Assembly: GCA_945913285.1 (NCBI GenBank)
Contig: CAMEDD010000006.1
Coordinates: 1 to 64,000 of the forward strand
From: Candidatus Sulfopaludibacter sp. SbA3
GTDB lineage: Bacteria > Pseudomonadota > Alphaproteobacteria > Caulobacterales > Hyphomonadaceae
Length of the DNA: 64,000 nucleotides
Reading direction: 5' to 3'
A program made the translations under genes and the position numbers. How positions within the stretch are numbered: position 1 is the stretch's first letter; each line of letters starts with the position of its first letter. The notes beneath the pieces were generated by a model. That model saw only the letters and a program-made list of their open reading frames with translations, did not search any database and was not told the DNA's origin. Shown piece after piece: positions 61,853 through 64,000 of the stretch.

Positions 61853-62119
61853 TCAGATATCCTTGAGAACCGATGCGGGCTTGAATGCCACGGCTGTTTT
61901 CTCGGGGATCTTGATCACTTCTTTGGTGGCCGGGTTGCGGCCTTCACGGGCATTGCGCGTCTTGGCGACGAACGTGCCGAAACCAGCGATTGCAACCTGC
62001 TCGCGACTTTTCACGGAGGTCGCAATAGCCTCGAAGACAGCGTCAACGGCTTTGCCAGCATCGCTCTGCGAGATGTTGCAAGCCGTAGCTACTGCTTTGG
62101 TCAGTTCACCCTTGTTCAT
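61853..62119 (-). CDS. HU family DNA-binding protein
   Basis: An 88-residue nucleoid protein. NKGELTKAVATACNISQSDAGKAVDAVFEAI is the dimerisation helix pair. VAIAGFGTFVAKTRNAREGRNPATKEVIKIP carries the DNA-binding arm with the conserved R-N-P. It matches HU (beta-like) in length and motifs. AGGAG lies 6-8 bp before the ATG. It binds and bends DNA non-specifically. Confidence 0.96.
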   Translation of the reverse strand: MNKGELTKAVATACNISQSDAGKAVDAVFEAIATSVKSREQVAIAGFGTFVAKTRNAREGRNPATKEVIKIPEKTAVAFKPASVLKDI

Positions 62120-62218
62120 AGGGGTTCTCCTCTAGATTAAATGACACCTGCGCATCATTGGGGTGACATACCCACGATTCGAGACGGGTGGATACGCCGG
62201 ACCCCCAACAGACACGGG

Positions 62219-63136
62219 CTAAACGCCCAGAATCCAGCCCTCTTCGCCGGTTATCTGGGCGATCTCTACTTCAGGGCGCGATTTGCCTGTGGAAAAAGCA
62301 GCGCCGAGCCGGTTTTTCTCGTCCAGATCGGCGTAGTGGCGGGCGATCTGGCGGACCTGGGCCTCATCCGGCACCTCGCCTTTTTCGGGCTGCGGCTTGA
62401 CCAGTGAGGGGTAAATCTCGGCGATCAGGACATCGACACCTTCCAGCATTTCGGCTGTCAGAGGGCCGCCTTCACCCAGTTCGAACGGCCAAATTCTTGT
62501 ATTGTGCAGGGACTGGCGGAGGGCATGCACATGCGGGATGCCGGTCAGGCTCTGGCTTCCGACCGATCCTGCGCCGTAAAGTTGCCAGCAGGACTTCGGC
62601 GACGCACCCGGAATAGAGCGCAGATGCTGCTCGGCCAGCCGGAATTCGGCGAGCGGCTTGTCGGCGGTGTAGTCCGGTTTGGTGGCCGCGAGTGTCGTCG
62701 CCCGGTCGGTCGGCGGCGCGCCCCAGAAGGGATAGGGCCCTTTGGAGATCGTGTAGTTGAGGCCGGCGGCAATGGCGAAGCGCGGACGCGAGTTGTTGTC
62801 CGGCTTGTCCTTGTAGCGCGTCGCAAGGTGCGCATGCATAGCGGCCCAGGGCGCCTGCTTCACGATGTCGAGCCCAAGCGCCTTCGCCGTGCCCGCCGGA
62901 TAGCCGAGCGAGAAGTCAAAGCCGAGCAGCACCTTGTCGCCGCGCTTCGTCAGCTTGCCGATGATATCCTCGAGATAGGCGCGGGCCTTCAGGCGCGTGT
63001 CGATATTCTCCGACTTGAACTGCAGCTTGAGACGGGCGTCCTTCGTCAGGGCGCCGATCCAGATCGAATTGGGACCAAGCGCAGGCTTTGCCGCCGCGCT
63101 CCAGTCCACCATGATGTATGCGTCGAACAGGGCCAT
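62219..63136 (-). CDS. Conserved hypothetical protein, RNase H-fold (DUF429-like)
   Basis: A 305-residue soluble protein. YIMVDWSAAAKPALG is a strand-turn typical of RNase H-fold DUF429-like proteins, VLLGFDFSLGYPAG carries a second Asp, and VDVLIAEIYPSLV carries an acidic residue at a third site, so a metal-dependent hydrolase-type active site is possible. Homologues in rhizobia are annotated loosely with cobalamin or molybdopterin biosynthesis; I do not rely on that. It ends close to HU and begins 5 bp after the stop of the reductase at 63141, so it is the second gene of an operon. Confidence 0.6.
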   Translation of the reverse strand: MALFDAYIMVDWSAAAKPALGPNSIWIGALTKDARLKLQFKSENIDTRLKARAYLEDIIGKLTKRGDKVLLGFDFSLGYPAGTAKALGLDIVKQAPWAAMHAHLATRYKDKPDNNSRPRFAIAAGLNYTISKGPYPFWGAPPTDRATTLAATKPDYTADKPLAEFRLAEQHLRSIPGASPKSCWQLYGAGSVGSQSLTGIPHVHALRQSLHNTRIWPFELGEGGPLTAEMLEGVDVLIAEIYPSLVKPQPEKGEVPDEAQVRQIARHYADLDEKNRLGAAFSTGKSRPEVEIAQITGEEGWILGV

Positions 63137-63140
63137 GAGA

Positions 63141-64000
63141 TCAGGCGAGCTTGACCAGCATCTTGCCGGTATTGGCGCCGGTGAAGAGGCCGAGGAAAGC
63201 CTCCGGCGCCTTCTCGATTCCAGTCATGACGGTTTCCTCGAATTTCATCTGTCCGCCCGCGATCCACTTCGCCATGTCAGCCAGGAAGGCCGGCTGCATA
63301 TCGGCGTGGGTCGAGACGATGAAGCCCTGCAGCTTCAGCTGCTTGCCAACGGCCTGGATGATGTTGTGCGGCCCCACCGGCATGCCGGTTTCGTTATACT
63401 GCGCAATCATTCCGCACAGCGCCATGCGAGCCAGCGGGCGGGCCATCTCGATGGCCGCAGTCAGGTGGTCGCCGCCGACATTGTCAAAATAGACATCAAT
63501 GCCCTTCGGCGCGGCGGCTCTCAGTGCAGCCACAAGGCCGTCAAAGCCCTTGGCTTGCTTGTAATCGATGACAGCGTCAGCACCGAGCGACTTGACCAGC
63601 GCGCATTTCTCCGCGCCGCCGGCCGAGCCGATAACGGTCGCGCCCTTGATCTTGGCGATCTGCACGACTGTGGAGCCCACAGCGCCGGCTGCGCCAGATA
63701 CAAAGACCGTATCCGCCTGTTTCAGCTCAGCAACGCGCAGCAGGCCCGCGTAGGCCGTGAGACCCGGCATCCCGGCAACGCCAAGGAACGCGCTCTCGGG
63801 CAGGCCGGTCGCGGGCAGTTTCTGGACGGCGGCCGCAGCCGGCTTCGCCGTCCACGCGGTGCGCCAGCCGAGGAAAGAGGAGACGAGATCGCCGACCTTG
63901 TAGTCCGGATGGGCGGAGGCCGATACGCGGCCGACGGCGCCGCCCTGCAGCGTCTCGCCGATCTGGAAGGGCGGCACATAGCTCTCTCGGTCATACATCC
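63141..64000 (-). CDS. NADP-dependent oxidoreductase (MDR, CurA/quinone-reductase-like), partial
   Basis: A zinc-independent medium-chain reductase whose 5' end lies beyond the window. Only the 3' 286 codons or so are visible. Markers are GVAGMPGLTAYAGLLRV, FVSGAAGAVGSTVVQIAKIKGATVIGSAGG, containing the NADP-binding A-x-x-G-x-x-G, and VYFDNVGGDHL. This is the leukotriene B4 12-hydroxydehydrogenase / CurA group that reduces enones. The visible ATG at 63998 is probably internal, since about 50 N-terminal residues of the family are missing. It is followed by the DUF429-like gene after 4 bp. Confidence 0.88.
   Translation of the reverse strand, partial: MYDRESYVPPFQIGETLQGGAVGRVSASAHPDYKVGDLVSSFLGWRTAWTAKPAAAAVQKLPATGLPESAFLGVAGMPGLTAYAGLLRVAELKQADTVFVSGAAGAVGSTVVQIAKIKGATVIGSAGGAEKCALVKSLGADAVIDYKQAKGFDGLVAALRAAAPKGIDVYFDNVGGDHLTAAIEMARPLARMALCGMIAQYNETGMPVGPHNIIQAVGKQLKLQGFIVSTHADMQPAFLADMAKWIAGGQMKFEETVMTGIEKAPEAFLGLFTGANTGKMLVKLA

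Noticed and set aside
1-64000. CRISPR arrays, rRNA operon, insertion sequences, prophage
   Set aside because: No regularly spaced direct repeats, no rRNA-like sequence, no transposase, integrase or phage structural genes were seen on either strand.

Overview
The window is 64 kb of GC-rich, densely coding chromosome from a Gram-negative alphaproteobacterium. Most genes are housekeeping or metabolic. A Hyphomonas-like member of the Hyphomonadaceae is my best guess. The basis is a DUF1489 protein, a small secreted protein resembling the CC_3452 family, a class II (plant-type) DAHP synthase, many lipoproteins and a TonB-dependent receptor, plus general protein resemblance; no rRNA is present to confirm it. 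There is one tRNA (Val, anticodon CAC), no rRNA, no CRISPR array, no transposase and no phage module.

Layout. 1-10.8 kb: the 3' part of an OafA-type acyltransferase, a tandem amidohydrolase pair (an apparently intact enzyme followed by a paralogue that has lost its metal motif), several small proteins, a TauE/SafE permease and leucine dehydrogenase. Two broken genes lie here: a cupin-like gene cut by an in-frame TAA and a lipoprotein gene with a frame change and apparent internal loss. 10.8-20.9 kb, all on the minus strand: TonB receptor, a Pro/Glu/Ala-rich protein, a TlpA-like lipoprotein, a thiolase, ATP-type PEP carboxykinase, a haloalkane dehalogenase overlapping a NUDIX hydrolase, and a small secreted protein. 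21-28.5 kb: acyl-CoA dehydrogenase, tryptophanase, a phospholipase C-like/DUF4332 fusion, a Gfo/Idh/MocA oxidoreductase, and a heavily decayed short-chain dehydrogenase pseudogene. 28.5-32.9 kb: an RND efflux pump pair. 33-43.5 kb: Tat-type amidase lipoprotein, Cu/Zn superoxide dismutase, TlyA methyltransferase, glycine-zipper protein, methyltransferase, outer-membrane barrel, chorismate synthase, PdxH, and a desaturase cassette behind a perfect 16-bp palindrome. 43.5-52 kb: GDPD lipoprotein, fatty-acyl-CoA ligase with DUF3088, DUF1499, then a lipid A/Kdo block (LpxL-like, LpxK, WaaA, DUF374 acyltransferase) and tRNA-Val. 52-64 kb: Gph, GlmU-RpiA-Gor, a TIR-ParA fusion protein, class II DAHP synthase, a MATE pump, HU, a DUF429-like protein and a quinone-reductase-like enzyme running off the end.

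How the genes fit together. Envelope construction (lipid A, Kdo, UDP-GlcNAc by GlmU, lipoproteins, barrels) and acyl-CoA/fatty-acid metabolism (thiolase, acyl-CoA dehydrogenase, acyl-CoA ligase, desaturase) are the main themes. Aromatic amino acid supply (DAHP synthase, chorismate synthase) and breakdown (tryptophanase) are both present. PEP carboxykinase and leucine dehydrogenase suggest growth on organic and amino acids.

The most unusual item is the single gene at 57068-58351. It encodes an N-terminal TIR-like domain fused to a ParA/MinD-type deviant-Walker ATPase, inserted between two housekeeping genes. The three pseudogenes, the degenerate amidohydrolase and several palindromic candidate operators are also recorded. 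Start sites, promoters and operators were judged by eye. Family names come from motif recognition, not database searches.
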